Part shown: positions 1 to 10,561 of the stretch, piece after piece
How positions within the stretch are numbered: the first letter of the stretch is position 1
Layout: each line of letters begins with the position of its first letter
Source: JABFRZ01 sp031413955
Lineage (GTDB): Bacteria > Planctomycetota > UBA1135 > GCA-002686595
Direction: 5' to 3'
NCBI GenBank assembly: GCA_031413955.1
Contig: JANOGB010000169.1
Location: 1 to 25,592, forward strand
Length of the DNA: 25,592 nucleotides
Made by a program: the position numbers and the translations under genes
Notes under the pieces: generated by a model
Seen by the model: only the letters and a program-made list of their open reading frames with translations
The model's database searches: none
Told to the model about the DNA's origin: nothing

Positions 1-108
1 TGGACCGTCGCCGGGGCGGACGCGATCATCGCCCTGCGCTGCTGCAACCTGAGCGGCCGCTTCGAGGACTTCTGGGCGCGCCGAGCCCAGCGCCGGGGGA
101 CCGCATGA
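1..108 (+). CDS. Transposase, C-terminal end only (probably ISKra4-type)
   Basis: An open frame enters from the left edge and ends at TGA 106-108, giving 35 residues. They read WTVAGADAIIALRCC, then a SGRFEDFW segment and a basic tail. This pattern of a tryptophan, a GADAII-LR helix and a final R-F-x-x-F/Y-W is how I remember the C-terminus of ISKra4-type transposases, so the family call rests on memory of a short stretch. The element's right end should lie in 109-150, just past the stop of the convergent M16 peptidase gene, but only one end is visible and no terminal inverted repeat can be matched. Whether the element is intact depends on sequence to the left. Confidence 0.55.
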   Translation, partial: WTVAGADAIIALRCCNLSGRFEDFWARRAQRRGTA

Positions 109-150
109 CCCCCCCTCACCTCACAATCCTGACGTGCGCCCGAACGAGCG

Positions 151-2925
151 CTACACGGCGCGGGTCGAGAGGGGCTCGCCCGCCGGGTCGAGCTCGCGCA
201 CTTCGCCCCACCCGAGCTCCTGCAGCGGCACCAGGACCTGCGCACGGTCACCGACCACCAGGACCTCGAGCGCCTGCGGGTGGATGTGACGACGTGCCAG
301 CGCATCCAGGTCGCCCGCGCGCATGGACGCCAGCCAGGCGAGGCGGCGCTCGAGCACGTCGAAGGGATACCCGTAGCGCGCCACGTTCTCGAGGAAGTGC
401 AGCCGCGCCTGGGCCGACTCCAGGCTGCGCCCGAGGGCGCGCGAGAGCGACTTCTGCGCGAACTCGGCTTCGCCGTCGTGGATCCCGGCGCGGATCGCCA
501 GCAATTCCTTGTGGGCCTCGAAGAGCGCCGGCGCGGTGACGTTCGAGGCCACCGCGGCCGAAACCACGAACGCCCCCGGCGTGAGGCCGCCCTCGAAAGC
601 GCTGTGCACGCCGTAGGTGTAGCCCTTGTCCTCGCGCAGATTGAGATTCAAGCGGCTCGCGAAGGCGCCGCCGAGCACGTGGTTGAGGGCCTGCAACGGA
701 TGGAAATCCGCGTCGACGCTGGCCAAGCCCAGGTGCCCGAGGCGGATCTCGCTCTGCGCCGCGCCAGGCTTGTCGAGCAGGTGCAGGCGCAGCCCGGCAC
801 CCGTCGCGCGCGCGCTTGCGGGCGCACGCGCCGGCCCTGCTCCCAGCAATCCCGCGCCCGGCGACCAGCGCTCCTCCAGCGCCGCGCACAGCTTGCGCAG
901 GCGCTCCTCGTCGACTGCGCCGACGGCACACAGGCGCGCACCGGCCGCCCGCGCGTGCGTGCTCCAGAAGGCGCGCACGTCCTCGACCGTCAGGCGCTCG
1001 ACGCTCGCGCGCGTCCCGAGCGGGCTCGCGCCCTTCGGGTGCGCGGGGCCGAACACGAGAAGCGCGAAGCCGTCGTCGGCCAGCTCGCCACTGCGGTCGG
1101 CACGCGTGTCGATCTCGACCAGCCGCGCACGGCGCACGCGCTCGAAGTCGGCCGCCTGGAGGCGCGGCGTGAGCACGAGCTCGCCCAGGATCTCGAGTGC
1201 GCGCGGCAGGCACTCGTCCAGCACCGAGAGCCGCAGCACGAGGTCCTCTTCGCCCGCGCCGACCGAGAGCTGCGCCCCCAGGCCGTCGAGCTCGTCCACG
1301 AGCTCGGCACCCGACAGCGCGAGGGTGCCCTCCTCGAGCATCTCGGCCGTCAAGCTGGCGAGCCCGCGCTGCCCGGGGCGCTCGGCCGCGCGCCCGGCCG
1401 GAACCGCCAGGGACAAGCGCGTCATGGGCACCTTGTCGAAGCGCGAGCCCAGCACGGAGACGCCGTTCGCGAGCCGCGTCGACCACAGCCGCGGCGAGCG
1501 GAAAGCGCGCCCGCCACTGGCCGCCGGCACGCGCGCGCGGTCGGGCTGGGACGGCTCGCCATCGTGCTCGCAATCGTGCTCGGCGTTGCGCGCGGCCGCG
1601 GCGAGGTCCGTGCGGCCGAGCGGCACGCACGAGAGCACCACGCGCGGCCGGCCCAGGAGGTAGCGCCGCAACACGGCGAGCGCGTCCTCGGCCCGGACCG
1701 CGCGCCGGCGCTCGAGCTCCAGCGCGAGCCGCCCCGGATCGCCATGGAAGAGATTGTCATAGCCCAGGCGGCTGGTGCGCGCGGCCACGGTCTCGAGCGC
1801 GCGGTAGAGCTCGCCCTCGCGCCGGCGCTTCAGGCGCGCCAGGCGGCGCGGATCGACACCCTGGGCCGCGAGGCCGGACAGGAGCTCCTCGACACGCTGT
1901 TCCAGGCGCGCCAGCGCGACCCCCTGGTGCGGGCGCAGGCTGATACTCAGGGCTCCGGCGCGCTCCTGCGTGGAGTGCGCGATCGTCACCAGGGTGGCCA
2001 GCTCCTCGTCCTGCAGCAGCGCGCGATCGAGCACGGACGAGCGGTTCGCCGAGAGCACGTCCGCCAGCAGATCGAGCGCGGCCTCGTCGGGATGGCCCAG
2101 CGCGACCGTGGGCCAGGTCAGCGTGAGCTGCGGTTGCTGCACGCGGTCCTCCAGCACGAGGCGCCGCGTCTCCGCCAGGCGCGCGGGCTCGACGGCCGGA
2201 CGCTCGACGGGCGGCCCCGGCGGGAGACCGCCGAACCAGCGCTGCACGAGCTCGAGCGCCCGCGCCGGCTCGAAGTCGCCGCCGATCGCGAGCGTGGCGT
2301 TGTTCGGGCCGTACCAGCGCCGGAAGAAGCGCGCCACGTCGTCCAGCGAGGCCGCGCCGATGTCGTCCATCGAGCCGATCGTCGGCCAGGAGTACGGGTG
2401 CCCGTGCGGATAGAGCGCGGCGAGCAGGGTCTCGTGCGTCAGGCCGTAGGGCCGGTTCTCGTAGCTCTGCCGGCGCTCGTTGCGGACGACGTCGCGCTGG
2501 TTGTCGAGCTTCGCCTGCGTCATGGCCGGCAGCAGGAAACCCATGCGGTCCGACTCCAGCATCAGCGCCAGCTCGAGGTACTCCGCCGGCAGGGTCTCGA
2601 AGTAGTTGGTGCGGTCCTGGTTGGTCGTGCCGTTGAGCGTGCCGCCCGCCTCCTGAATGAGACGGAAGTGGTCGTTGTCGGCCACGTGCTCGGAGCCCTG
2701 GAAGAGCATGTGCTCGAACAGGTGCGCGAGCCCCGTGCGCCCACGCTCCTCGCGCGAGCTGCCCACGTGGTAGTAGACGTAGACCGCCACCACCGGCTCG
2801 GAGTGGTCCTCGTGCAGCACGAGCTCCAGGCCATTCGCGAGCACGTGCTTCGTGAACGGGATCAGGGGCACACCGGCCGCGCCCGCCCCGCGACCAGAGT
2901 CGTCCTTGCCGCCCAAGAGGATCAT
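151..2925 (-). CDS. M16 family zinc metallopeptidase, two-domain
   Basis: A 924-residue protein with two tandem M16 (insulinase/processing peptidase) halves. The N-terminal half carries the inverted zinc motif HLFEH at residues 68-72 and the third ligand, a glutamate, at about residue 150 in VVRNERR. The C-terminal half starts near residue 480 after a charged, low-complexity linker. It has lost the zinc motif (the matching stretch reads LASLTAEML) but keeps the GYTYG segment at 768-772, part of the usual R/Y substrate-binding pair. One active and one inactive half is the normal arrangement for single-chain M16 enzymes, which degrade peptides in a closed chamber. I start at ATG 2925; a TTG three codons upstream is the only longer option. 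No signal peptide is visible, so its location is uncertain. It lies 315 nt beyond the DUF4340 gene and may have its own promoter. Confidence 0.93.
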   Translation of the reverse strand: MILLGGKDDSGRGAGAAGVPLIPFTKHVLANGLELVLHEDHSEPVVAVYVYYHVGSSREERGRTGLAHLFEHMLFQGSEHVADNDHFRLIQEAGGTLNGTTNQDRTNYFETLPAEYLELALMLESDRMGFLLPAMTQAKLDNQRDVVRNERRQSYENRPYGLTHETLLAALYPHGHPYSWPTIGSMDDIGAASLDDVARFFRRWYGPNNATLAIGGDFEPARALELVQRWFGGLPPGPPVERPAVEPARLAETRRLVLEDRVQQPQLTLTWPTVALGHPDEAALDLLADVLSANRSSVLDRALLQDEELATLVTIAHSTQERAGALSISLRPHQGVALARLEQRVEELLSGLAAQGVDPRRLARLKRRREGELYRALETVAARTSRLGYDNLFHGDPGRLALELERRRAVRAEDALAVLRRYLLGRPRVVLSCVPLGRTDLAAAARNAEHDCEHDGEPSQPDRARVPAASGGRAFRSPRLWSTRLANGVSVLGSRFDKVPMTRLSLAVPAGRAAERPGQRGLASLTAEMLEEGTLALSGAELVDELDGLGAQLSVGAGEEDLVLRLSVLDECLPRALEILGELVLTPRLQAADFERVRRARLVEIDTRADRSGELADDGFALLVFGPAHPKGASPLGTRASVERLTVEDVRAFWSTHARAAGARLCAVGAVDEERLRKLCAALEERWSPGAGLLGAGPARAPASARATGAGLRLHLLDKPGAAQSEIRLGHLGLASVDADFHPLQALNHVLGGAFASRLNLNLREDKGYTYGVHSAFEGGLTPGAFVVSAAVASNVTAPALFEAHKELLAIRAGIHDGEAEFAQKSLSRALGRSLESAQARLHFLENVARYGYPFDVLERRLAWLASMRAGDLDALARRHIHPQALEVLVVGDRAQVLVPLQELGWGEVRELDPAGEPLSTRAV

Positions 2926-3028
2926 GCGCGCCAAGCTATCGTCCCCCCGGGCCCGGAACGAGCGCGCGACGGCCTGGAGAATCCGGGGCCGAAGAGCCGC
3001 GCTCTAGCGCGGGGTACGCCCGCAACCC

Positions 3029-3187
3029 AAACGCACCGCGGAGACACGGAGGGCGCGGAGCCTCGCCGAGGAGAGAGAATAGCCCTCCGGATCGTCGACC
3101 TTCGGAGAGCCGAAGCCCCGGAGGCCCATCTCTTCTGGCCTCTTCCTCCGCGCTCCTCCGCGTTCTCCGTTTCTCCGCGGTGCGTTT
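3029..3187. repeat. Long nested palindromic element between DUF4340 and M16 genes
   Basis: The arms 3029-3059 and 3157-3187 are inverted copies matching at 28 of 31 positions, with the outer 15 (aaacgcaccgcggag) perfect. Inside them CCTCCGG (about 3084-3090) pairs with CCGGAGG, and the centre holds a small TTCGG/CCGAA hairpin with a four-base loop. The whole 159-bp unit could fold into one long hairpin on either strand. It fills most of the gene-free gap 2926-3240. It could be a mobile miniature element, a REP-like repeat or a transcript-end structure for the ABC operon. No protein-coding frame inside looks real. Confidence 0.75.
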
Positions 3188-3240
3188 TCTTCCTTTCCGC
3201 TGATCCTCGCGCCAGGCGACGACTCTCCGGAATAGAAGAA

Positions 3241-5049
3241 TCAGAAGAGACTCAGCAGCCGTTCCACCACTGCTCCGTCGATCTCGGCCACCTGTCCGCT
3301 CGCGCTCAGCCACAGGTAGGTGCCGTCCGGCGCGCGCCCGAAGGAAAAAACCGTCTCCTCGCTCTGGGTGGAGAGCAAGCGCACGGAGAGCAGGCGCTCG
3401 TGCTCGGGGACGCTGGTGAGCCAGCGCTTGGCACCCAGGTTCAGGAGCCCGTCCAGGGCTTGCAGGAACGCATCCGGAGCGCGGATGGCCTGGCCCTTCG
3501 GGTTCCAGACGTTGTCGCCGGTGTTGACGAAGGCGTAGCTCTGGCCGCCCCGCTCGAGCTCGATCGCGCGCAGCAGCGACTCCTGGATCTCGTGCACCTT
3601 GCGCGAGCGGAAGTCGTCGCCCGGGCGCTGGCAGAGCTCGAAGACGGCGACGTCGATGAGCGCCACGACGTCGTCGCCGGCGCGCAAGAACTGGCGCCCC
3701 TCGGCCGCGCTCTGCGGGTCGCGTGTCGCGCGCCCGAGCGCACCCTGGAAGCGCGTCCCATCCTGCAGGACGACGGCGACGGAGCACGGCGGAGCGCAGG
3801 GCTCGAAGTCCTCGCCCGGCAAGTGCTCGGCCAGCTGTACGCGCTCGAGCAGCGCCAGCGCCTCCTCGATCACGCTCTCGTTGCCGGGCTTCGCGGGCGC
3901 GCCGCCCACGTCCGTGCTGCCCGCGCCCTCTTCCAGCACGCTCCAGCCCTTCTTCTCGCGCGCCAGCACGCGCCGCGTCCCGCCGCCCTCCAGCTCGAGG
4001 CGCGCCACGTCCGTGCGCAGCGCGCGCACCACGAACTGGTCGAAGAACAGCTCGCAAGGGCGCGTGAGCAGCTCGACGTCGCGCGTGCGCACTTCCCACA
4101 CGTGGGCGTAGCCCTGGCGCTGGCAGTACCAGACCCGTTCGGAGACGGGCACGTCCTCGACCGTCTCGCGGTTCCCGAAGGACAAGAGCTCCGCTTCTCC
4201 GCCGAGGAGCTCGATCTCGAGCGTGAAGGCCGGCGGGTCGAGCCCCCAGCGCGTGAGGTCCTGGGGCGAGTCGTCGACGAAGCGCTCGATGGCGAGCTCG
4301 GTCGCGCCGCGCACGAAGAGGCCCATGGCGCCGGGATCCAGGCTGACGGTGGGCAAGTCGCCGACGCGCTTCCAGCCATCCGGCCCGAGCAGCGCGTCGA
4401 ACAGCAGGTCCTCGCGCCGGCCCTCCTCTGCCAGGTAGACCTGGCCGCGCCGGCGCAGCGCGACCACCTCTTGGGCCGGCAGCGCGGTCGCGTGACGATC
4501 CCGGTAGTCGTCGGGGAAGCGTTCGAGCGTGTTGGCGAGCACGCGCGTGGTGCGAAAGACGTCACAGCCGCTGGCGGCGGCATGCGGATGCCCCGGCACG
4601 CGCGCGTAGATCCGCGCAGGGTCGACGTCCAGCGCGCCGAGCTCGATGCGCACGCGGCGCTCGCCTCCACCCTCCGCGACCAGCGTGCACTCGATCACCA
4701 CATGCGGCGGCTCGAGGCCGACCTGCGCCGGCTCGGCCTCGGGCGCGGGTTCAGCGCGCGCCCCCGCGAGGCTCGTGAGCAGCGTGCGCACCAGCGCGCT
4801 CTGGGCCGGATAGTGGACCGGATCGGTCAGGAACCAGCGCCCGGCGGCGTCGCGCTCGAACTTGATCTGGAACGAGCGTTCGAGATGCTCGACGCGCAAC
4901 GCGCGCACGCGTTCGGCCGCGAAATCGGGGCACAGCGAGAACTCGCCCAGGGCCGGCCCGCCCCGGGCCGTCTCGCGCGCGCGCTGCAGGCGCAGGAAGG
5001 CGAGGCCCGCGACCAGGAGCACGAGGACGAGCAGGGTGCGCTTGCCCAT
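3241..5049 (-). CDS. DUF4340 domain-containing membrane-anchored protein
   Basis: A 602-residue protein beginning with a short basic segment and one hydrophobic helix (residues about 4-20), so probably anchored in the inner membrane with the bulk outside. After it comes the typical DUF4340 start: a beta-rich region with GRWFLTDPVHYPA around residues 71-83, followed by a short leucine-rich helix and LEPPHVVIE. Similar strand-rich blocks recur downstream (near residues 240-300 and 330-450), suggesting repeated DUF4340 units. The family is commonly encoded next to GldG-like proteins and ABC-2 permeases; its biochemical role is unknown. The start is ATG 5049, 10 nt after the GldG-like stop, so it should be the last gene of that operon. 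Confidence 0.85.
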   Translation of the reverse strand: MGKRTLLVLVLLVAGLAFLRLQRARETARGGPALGEFSLCPDFAAERVRALRVEHLERSFQIKFERDAAGRWFLTDPVHYPAQSALVRTLLTSLAGARAEPAPEAEPAQVGLEPPHVVIECTLVAEGGGERRVRIELGALDVDPARIYARVPGHPHAAASGCDVFRTTRVLANTLERFPDDYRDRHATALPAQEVVALRRRGQVYLAEEGRREDLLFDALLGPDGWKRVGDLPTVSLDPGAMGLFVRGATELAIERFVDDSPQDLTRWGLDPPAFTLEIELLGGEAELLSFGNRETVEDVPVSERVWYCQRQGYAHVWEVRTRDVELLTRPCELFFDQFVVRALRTDVARLELEGGGTRRVLAREKKGWSVLEEGAGSTDVGGAPAKPGNESVIEEALALLERVQLAEHLPGEDFEPCAPPCSVAVVLQDGTRFQGALGRATRDPQSAAEGRQFLRAGDDVVALIDVAVFELCQRPGDDFRSRKVHEIQESLLRAIELERGGQSYAFVNTGDNVWNPKGQAIRAPDAFLQALDGLLNLGAKRWLTSVPEHERLLSVRLLSTQSEETVFSFGRAPDGTYLWLSASGQVAEIDGAVVERLLSLF

Positions 5050-5059
5050 TGCTGTTCGC

Positions 5060-6646
5060 TCAGCTCCTGCGCCGGAGGAACACGAGCAGGCCGATCGAGG
5101 CGCACAGCCCGGGCAGCCCGAGCCACAGCGAATAGGTGAGTACGGGCTTCGCGCGACTGCGCTCGAAGTCGAGGAAGCTCAGGCTCTTCTCGAGCGGCGC
5201 GACGGAGATGCGGTACTCGCGTTCCGCCAGCCAGTTGAAGGCGTTGAGCGCGAAGTCGCGGTTCACGTCGATGGACTCGTTGTCGAAGAAGAAGGCCGAG
5301 GCCACGGCCAGGACCCGACCCTGCTTCACGCTGCCATCCGCGGCCTTGGTGGCGCGCAGCTGGTTGGTCGCGGCCAGCCAGTGCCGATCGCGCGCCTCGC
5401 CCCTGGCCGGGTTGAAGCGGAAGTCGTAGGGCAAGAGGTCGCGCCACGAGTCGCTGCCCCACGTGATCAGCGGCAGCACCACGCCGGCGTCGCTGGCGAG
5501 GCCGCTCCCGAGGCTCGGGCTCAGCGTGAACTGCACGCGCCGGCCGCGCATCCGCAGCGGCTCGGTCAGGGGATGACCCGGCTGCAGGCCGCGCTCGTCG
5601 ATCACCAGCCACGCGCACTGCTGGTTGCCGTCGACCTTTTCGCCCCCGAAACCCAGCAGCGGCTGGCACACGATCCCCGGCCGCGTGACGATGCCGAAGG
5701 AGCTCAGCAGCTCGACGATGCCGCCGGCGCGCTCCTCGTTCAGCTCGGAGATGTCCGGCGCCGCGACCACGCGACCACCCGCCTCGGTCCAGGCCTGCAC
5801 GGCAGCGCGCGTGGCCGCCTGGTAGGGCTGCTGCGCGCCGATCAGCGCCAGCACGGCGCAGTCCGCAGGGACCGCGGACTGCTTCAGGGGGTCCCACTCG
5901 GCCACCTGGAACCCGTCACGCTCCAGAGCGGCGCGCAGGCGCGAGAGATCGGTGGGTTCGCTGCCATCCAGCGCCGGTTCGCCGTGCCCCTTCGCGAAGC
6001 AGACTCGCGGGGCTTCGCCCGAGGAAACCTTGAGCAGCGCCTGGACGAGCAGCTCTTCGCCGCGAAAATCCTGCAGCGCGGCCGGCTGAAACGGCCGCCC
6101 GGGCTGCCAGGAGCGCGGGTCGATCACGCCCGGAATCCCCTGGCTCGCGAGGTAGCGCACGAGTTTCTCGCTCGGGTTGCCCCAGTCGACGGTGCACAAC
6201 TCGCCGAAGAGCTCGAGCTCGTCGCGCCGCGCGCCGCACGAGAACACGAGCTTGTTGGTGCCCTCGGTGCCGAGCTCGCGCTGTCGTTCCTGGATGGCCT
6301 CGAAGTCCTGTGGATCGTGCACGCGCACCTCGACCTGGGCCCGGCGCGCGTTGCGCAGGATGGTCAGGAGCTCGAGCAGCCGCCCTTCGGCCTCGGCGAA
6401 GACCGCCCGGTACGGATTGGCGAGCGGACGCAGGAAGGCGTCGATCACCACCGGCTCGGGCAGCCGATCGAGCACGTCCAGCACGGCCGGGTCGAGCGTG
6501 TTGGAGCCCCGTGCCGTCAGGTCCACGCGCACGTAGCGCCAGTCGGAGAGGTCGATCGCCAGCACCGCCGCGCCCAGGGCCAGCACGGCCGCGAGCGCTG
6601 CGCGCAGCCCGAGCGAGACTCGCGTCCAGCGGTTCTTCGCGCTCAT
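5060..6646 (-). CDS. GldG-like ABC transporter auxiliary protein
   Basis: A 528-residue protein. Residues 11-31 form a membrane helix, followed by WRYVRVDLTARGSNTLDP, the characteristic opening of the GldG/ABC_transp_aux family (R-x-D-L-T ... T-L). The large middle part is soluble and probably periplasmic. The chain ends in a second membrane helix (about 505-522) and a basic tail of three arginines. In Bacteroidota the homologue GldG works with the GldF permease and GldA ATPase and is linked to gliding; in most other bacteria the substrate is unknown. The start is ATG 6646, whose ATGA overlaps the permease stop by 4 nt. The same frame stays open much further upstream, but that part overlaps the permease and is not coding. 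Confidence 0.88.
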   Translation of the reverse strand: MSAKNRWTRVSLGLRAALAAVLALGAAVLAIDLSDWRYVRVDLTARGSNTLDPAVLDVLDRLPEPVVIDAFLRPLANPYRAVFAEAEGRLLELLTILRNARRAQVEVRVHDPQDFEAIQERQRELGTEGTNKLVFSCGARRDELELFGELCTVDWGNPSEKLVRYLASQGIPGVIDPRSWQPGRPFQPAALQDFRGEELLVQALLKVSSGEAPRVCFAKGHGEPALDGSEPTDLSRLRAALERDGFQVAEWDPLKQSAVPADCAVLALIGAQQPYQAATRAAVQAWTEAGGRVVAAPDISELNEERAGGIVELLSSFGIVTRPGIVCQPLLGFGGEKVDGNQQCAWLVIDERGLQPGHPLTEPLRMRGRRVQFTLSPSLGSGLASDAGVVLPLITWGSDSWRDLLPYDFRFNPARGEARDRHWLAATNQLRATKAADGSVKQGRVLAVASAFFFDNESIDVNRDFALNAFNWLAEREYRISVAPLEKSLSFLDFERSRAKPVLTYSLWLGLPGLCASIGLLVFLRRRS

Positions 6647-7392
6647 CCGAGCCACCGCCGGGATTCCACCGCGCGCACCGCCAGGACCAAGGCGGCCGCG
6701 ATCCAGGCCAGGAAGAAGACCACGTGCGCGCTGTCGAGCGCGCCGCTCGCGAACGAACCCTGGAAGTGCGCCAGCACGTCGACGCGCGCCAGCACGGAGC
6801 CCAGGAACTCGCCCGCCGGCCCGCGCCAGGCGCGCGCCAGGAGCGGCAGCGCGTACAGGCCGATGTTCGCCAGGATGGCCATGAACGCAGCCAGGAGCGG
6901 GGTCGAGAAGAGCGCGCTCGACACCAGACCGAGCGAGCAGAAGAAAGCCGAGGCGAGGGTCGCCCCGAGCCAAACCGAGAAAACGAGCCCCCAGTCGACC
7001 TGCGCGCCGAGGAATTGCACCAGCAGCGCGAACAGGAACGTGCTGGTCCAGGCCAGCGCGAAAAACGTCGTGGCCGCGAGCGCCTTGCCGAGCACCACGG
7101 CCGCATCCGAGACCGGCGAGGTCAGCAGGAACTCCAGGAGCCCGCTGCGCGACTCCTCGCTGATCATGCGCATGGTCAGGAGCGCGGGCAGGATCAACTG
7201 CAGCAGCCAGAACGGCAAACCACCGCCCAGGACGAAGACCAGCGAGCCATTCACCTCGCCGCCCTTGGCTGCGAGCACGAGCAGGAAGAAGTACGCCTGG
7301 TAGAGCAGCACCAGGAAGAGCAGGATCCAGGCCAGCGGGGCCAGGAACAAGCCAGCGAGCTCGCGCCGGTAGATCGCGGCCAGGCCCTTCAC
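6643..7392 (-). CDS. ABC-2 type permease, GldF-like
   Basis: A 249-residue integral membrane protein with six likely helices. The stretch LTMRMISEESRSGLLEFLL followed by TSPVSDAAVVLGK, between the second and third helices, is the hallmark cytoplasmic coupling region of ABC-2 exporter permeases of the GldF/NosY group. It should form the membrane pore driven by the ATPase encoded immediately upstream. Its ATG at 7392 overlaps the ATPase stop (ATGA, 4 nt), and its own stop overlaps the GldG-like start in the same way, which implies translational coupling and a fixed complex. The transported substrate cannot be read from the sequence. Confidence 0.9.
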   Translation of the reverse strand: MKGLAAIYRRELAGLFLAPLAWILLFLVLLYQAYFFLLVLAAKGGEVNGSLVFVLGGGLPFWLLQLILPALLTMRMISEESRSGLLEFLLTSPVSDAAVVLGKALAATTFFALAWTSTFLFALLVQFLGAQVDWGLVFSVWLGATLASAFFCSLGLVSSALFSTPLLAAFMAILANIGLYALPLLARAWRGPAGEFLGSVLARVDVLAHFQGSFASGALDSAHVVFFLAWIAAALVLAVRAVESRRWLG

Positions 7393-8357
7393 GCCACGCC
7401 TTCCACCGCCAGCGCCGGCCGCTCGGGCTCGAGTTCGAAGGCGATGCGCGCGAAGAGTTTTTCGAGCGTCGGGCGCTGCAGCGAAAGCTCACGCACGACC
7501 CAGCCGCGCGCGTGGCACAGGCGCCCGATGTGCTCGCACAGCTCGCCCTCGCCGCGCACCTCGAAGGCCGCGAACTCGCCGCCCTGGCCGCGCGCCTCGG
7601 CCGCGTGCACGCCGGGCAGCGCACGCAGCAGCGCGCCCACGTCGGTGCTGGCCCCGGCGCTGAGTTCGAGGCGCACGAAGCTCTCGCCGCCGAGCTCCGC
7701 GAGCAGGGCCGCCTGCGTGCCGTCGGCCGCGATCCGGCCGCGCTGCAGGATGATCACGCGCGGACAGACGGCCTCGATCTCGGGCAGGATGTGCGAGGAG
7801 AGCAGCACCGTGCGCTCCTTCGAGAGTTCCTGGATCAGGCGCCGCACCTCCAGGCGTTGCAGCGGGTCGAGACCGCTGGTGGGCTCGTCCAGCACCAGCA
7901 CCTCGGGCTCTGGCAAGAGCGCCACGGCCAGGCCCACGCGCTGGCGCTGGCCCTTCGAGAGCCGGCCGATCAGGCTGCGCGCGCGCTCGGCCAGCCCGAC
8001 GCGTTCGAGCACTGTGCCCGCGCGGCGGCGCGACTCGGCGCGCGACAGGCCGCGCAGGCGGCCCTGGAACCACAGCATCTCCTGCACGCGGTGCTCGCGG
8101 TAGAGCGGCACGCTCTCGGGCAGGTAGCCGATGCGCTCGCGCACCGCCAAGGAATCGCGCAGCACGTCGTGGCCGTCGACCGTGACGCTGCCCGCGCTGG
8201 GCGGCAGAAAACCGGTCAGGACGCGCATCGTGGTGGTCTTGCCGGCCCCGTTGGGGCCCAGGAAGCCGACCACCTCGCCGCGCTCGAGTCGAAAGGAGAC
8301 ATCGTCCACCGCGACGTGCGGACCGAACCGCCGGGTGAGGTGCTGGACGGAGATCAT
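7389..8357 (-). CDS. ABC transporter ATP-binding protein, GldA-like
   Basis: A 322-residue ATPase. It has Walker A GPNGAGKT at 34-41, signature LSKGQ at 133-137, Walker B VLVLDE at 153-158 and the H-switch histidine at about 189. The roughly 100 residues after the nucleotide-binding domain form a C-terminal extension typical of ATPases that drive ABC-2 permeases. I start at ATG 8357 because ISVQHLTRRFG is the normal beginning of the domain; a TTG at 8405 would add 16 unremarkable residues. It is the first gene of the four-gene ABC operon. Upstream, TACCTT (minus strand, 8382-8377) could serve as a -10 element with a very short leader. Confidence 0.92.
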   Translation of the reverse strand: MISVQHLTRRFGPHVAVDDVSFRLERGEVVGFLGPNGAGKTTTMRVLTGFLPPSAGSVTVDGHDVLRDSLAVRERIGYLPESVPLYREHRVQEMLWFQGRLRGLSRAESRRRAGTVLERVGLAERARSLIGRLSKGQRQRVGLAVALLPEPEVLVLDEPTSGLDPLQRLEVRRLIQELSKERTVLLSSHILPEIEAVCPRVIILQRGRIAADGTQAALLAELGGESFVRLELSAGASTDVGALLRALPGVHAAEARGQGGEFAAFEVRGEGELCEHIGRLCHARGWVVRELSLQRPTLEKLFARIAFELEPERPALAVEGVA

Positions 8358-8489
8358 CAGGCGAAGACGGCGAGCGAAGGTATCGGCGGACGAACGAGCC
8401 CTCAACCGTGGCCGGCGGCAGCTCAGCCGTCGTGCAGCTCTCTAGCGCGTGGCAGCGCGTCGGTTGCCCTTCGGAGGAGCCCCGCGCGG

Positions 8490-8570
8490 CCCGAAAACGG
8501 CACCGCGGAGGCCCAGGAGAAAACTCCCGGACCCCCGCGGGCTCCTCCGCGGCACCGGGGGAACGGCACC
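8490..8570. repeat. Palindromic region after dnaK; possible terminator and repeat relative
   Basis: This lies in the 229-nt gap between the dnaK stop and the ABC ATPase start. CCGCGGAGG (8503-8511) and CCTCCGCGG (8544-8552) are perfect inverted arms. Between them, 8513-8530 forms a tight second hairpin: seven pairs, one a G-U wobble in the minus-strand RNA, around a UUUU loop. Read on the minus strand this nested hairpin follows dnaK and is trailed by TTTTC, so it may end the dnaK transcript, but there is no strong U-tract. Positions 8493-8510 (gaaaacggcaccgcggag) nearly repeat the outer arm of the palindrome at 3029-3187. The remaining part of the gap shows nothing else I can name. Confidence 0.5.
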
Positions 8571-8586
8571 ACGGACGATCGGTGGG

Positions 8587-10497
<1,911 letters not shown>

Positions 10498-10534
10498 TTT
10501 CGTTGGGTTACCCACTGGGGGTTGCGTCCAGGAA

Positions 10535-10550
10535 GACAAACCCCGTGCCA
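10535..10550 (-). promoter_or_regulatory. dnaK: Near-consensus sigma54 promoter upstream of dnaK
   Basis: Read on the minus strand, 10550 to 10535 is TGGCACGGGGTTTGTC. Against the sigma54 consensus TGGCACG-N4-TTGC(A/T), every position of the -24 block and TTG of the -12 block fits, with the right spacing. The normally near-invariant C after TTG is a T. It would place the transcript start about 25-30 nt before the dnaK ATG. The gene just upstream encodes a sigma54 activator. The missing C lowers confidence considerably. Confidence 0.3.
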
Positions 10551-10561
10551 GCGGCCCGAGC

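Noticed and set aside
2926..2934. TTG start for the M16 gene three codons upstream
   Set aside because: It adds only three residues and has no ribosome site; it would also overlap the proposed -10 element. ATG 2925 is simpler.
280..5139. Plus-strand open frame of about 1619 codons opposite the M16 and DUF4340 genes
   Set aside because: It runs antisense across two well-recognised genes and the palindrome. Its translation is arginine/glutamate/alanine-rich with no domain pattern. Such antisense openness is expected from high-GC codon use.
6647..7624. Upstream extension of the GldG-like frame over the permease
   Set aside because: It overlaps the permease gene in another frame and shows only shadow composition; the ATGA overlap marks the true start.
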